Below, one piece after another: positions 5,197 to 5,931 of a DNA stretch of 5,931 nt. Below the pieces are notes generated by a model. It searched no databases. It saw only the letters and a list, made by a program, of their open reading frames with translations, and was not told the origin of the DNA. The position numbers were made by a program, and so were the translations under genes. Each line of letters starts with the position of its first letter. The first letter of the stretch is position 1. Source of the DNA: a bacterium (lineage in GTDB: Bacteria; Patescibacteriota; Gracilibacteria; UBA1369; GCA-2718715); NCBI GenBank assembly GCA_030426295.1, contig JAUHYY010000067.1, positions 1-5,931 on the forward strand, read 5' to 3'.

Positions 5197-5931
5197 ATGC
5201 GTATACATAGAAACTTTTGGAACACTGTTGTGGTTGTTTTTACAGTCTTAGCTATTTTTAGTTTTGGCTTTTATAGTGGGACTAACTATGAAGGACCAGA
5301 AGTATCAAATTTGAAAAATGTAGAGGCTGACGAAAATCTAAATCTGCAAAGATATTGGAATGTTTGGGAAAGAGTTCAAGCTAATTATGTAGATGCTGAA
5401 CATGTTAATAATGAAGAAGCTGTATATGGCTCTATTAAAGGGCTTGTGGATTCTTTAGGTGACCCATATTCTTCATTTTTAACTCCGGATGAAACTGAAA
5501 TTTTCCAAAGTACCTTAAACAGTGAATTGCAAGGTATAGGGGCAGAAATGACGATTGAAGAAGGTTATTTGACAGTGGTTTCACCATTAAAAGATTCTCC
5601 TTCAGAAAGAGCTGGACTTAAGCCTGGAGATGTTGTTATTGCTATAGATAAAGTTGATTCTACCGAATATAGCTTTTTAGAGGCAGTTCAAAATATTAGA
5701 GGACCAAGGGGTAGCAAAGTTGTACTAACAATTGTTAGAGAAGGTTTCGAAGAGCCGCAAGATATATCTATTATTAGAGATAAAATTGAACTAGAAAGTG
5801 TTACTTATGAAGTATTGGATGAAAATATCTTTTATATAAGTATTAATCAGTTTAGCGATGATACCGAGAAAGAATTTTTTGAGGCAGTTAATGAAGCTTT
5901 ATTAGTTTCTCCTAAAGGTATGATTATTGAT
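5197..5931 (+). CDS. ctpA: S41-family carboxyl-terminal processing protease (CtpA-like), C-terminus beyond the window
   Basis: This is a membrane-anchored serine protease of the tail-specific/CtpA group, which cleaves extracytoplasmic proteins near their C-termini. The 245 codons present start MRIHRNFWNT. A membrane anchor or signal segment (about 10-27) leads to the family's N-terminal helical region (RYWNVWERVQANYVDAEHV, then GSIKGLVDSLGDPYSSFLTPDE, 78-99). A PDZ domain follows at about 107-182, with the peptide-binding loop LQGIGAEM (111-118) and SERAGLKPGDVVIAIDKVD (136-154). The fold continues as the start of the protease core (IFYISINQFSDDTEKEF), and the window stops at KGMIID, the beginning of the conserved 'GlIlDLRnNpGG' segment. 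The catalytic Ser and Lys lie outside and cannot be judged. No strong Shine-Dalgarno sequence is present (GGA 13 bases upstream). The phased TTAAAT array upstream may regulate it. Composition is host-like. Confidence 0.94.
   Translation, partial: MRIHRNFWNTVVVVFTVLAIFSFGFYSGTNYEGPEVSNLKNVEADENLNLQRYWNVWERVQANYVDAEHVNNEEAVYGSIKGLVDSLGDPYSSFLTPDETEIFQSTLNSELQGIGAEMTIEEGYLTVVSPLKDSPSERAGLKPGDVVIAIDKVDSTEYSFLEAVQNIRGPRGSKVVLTIVREGFEEPQDISIIRDKIELESVTYEVLDENIFYISINQFSDDTEKEFFEAVNEALLVSPKGMIID

Overview
The window comes from an AT-rich bacterial genome with a standard genetic code. The helicase reading frame ends at a TGA at the expected length and uses ordinary GGN glycine codons. Most starts lack a clear Shine-Dalgarno sequence, and at least one promoter is placed so that transcription would begin on the start codon. 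These traits, with a small lipoprotein carrying a 'YTNSEYGF' motif of a kind I associate with Patescibacteria/CPR proteins, suggest a Patescibacteria-like host. This is a low-confidence inference.

Layout. 1-168 (minus) is the N-terminus of a single-pass membrane protein leaving the window on the left. 169-698 has no confident gene, but holds a good divergent promoter, several hairpins on the plus strand, a perfect 11-bp terminator hairpin with no obvious gene upstream of it, and a distant 12-bp inverted repeat. 699-2867 (plus) is a complete PcrA/UvrD helicase. 2916-3158 (plus) is a small unknown protein. 3176-3802 (minus) is a lipoprotein convergent with it. 3913-4965 (minus) is a secreted M23 metallopeptidase with a golvesin-like C-terminal domain. 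5197-5931 (plus) is the N-terminal two thirds or so of an S41 carboxyl-terminal processing protease, cut by the window end just before its catalytic serine region.

The standout is the block from about 3811 to 5052. It is markedly GC-rich (hand count 40 of 60 bases G/C at 3961-4020, against 22 of 60 at 2101-2160). It contains one complete gene with a UUCG-loop GC-rich terminator, is bounded by a 6-bp direct repeat (AGTTAG), and sits in what would otherwise be a short AT-rich spacer between the lipoprotein and the S41 protease. It looks like a single-gene foreign insert, or an assembly chimera, and it separates the lipoprotein from any promoter of its own.

Functionally, the helicase is housekeeping DNA repair and replication. 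The lipoprotein, M23 peptidase, S41 protease and partial membrane protein are all envelope proteins, but nothing beyond adjacency links them into a pathway. I see no CRISPR array, tRNA, rRNA or transposase.
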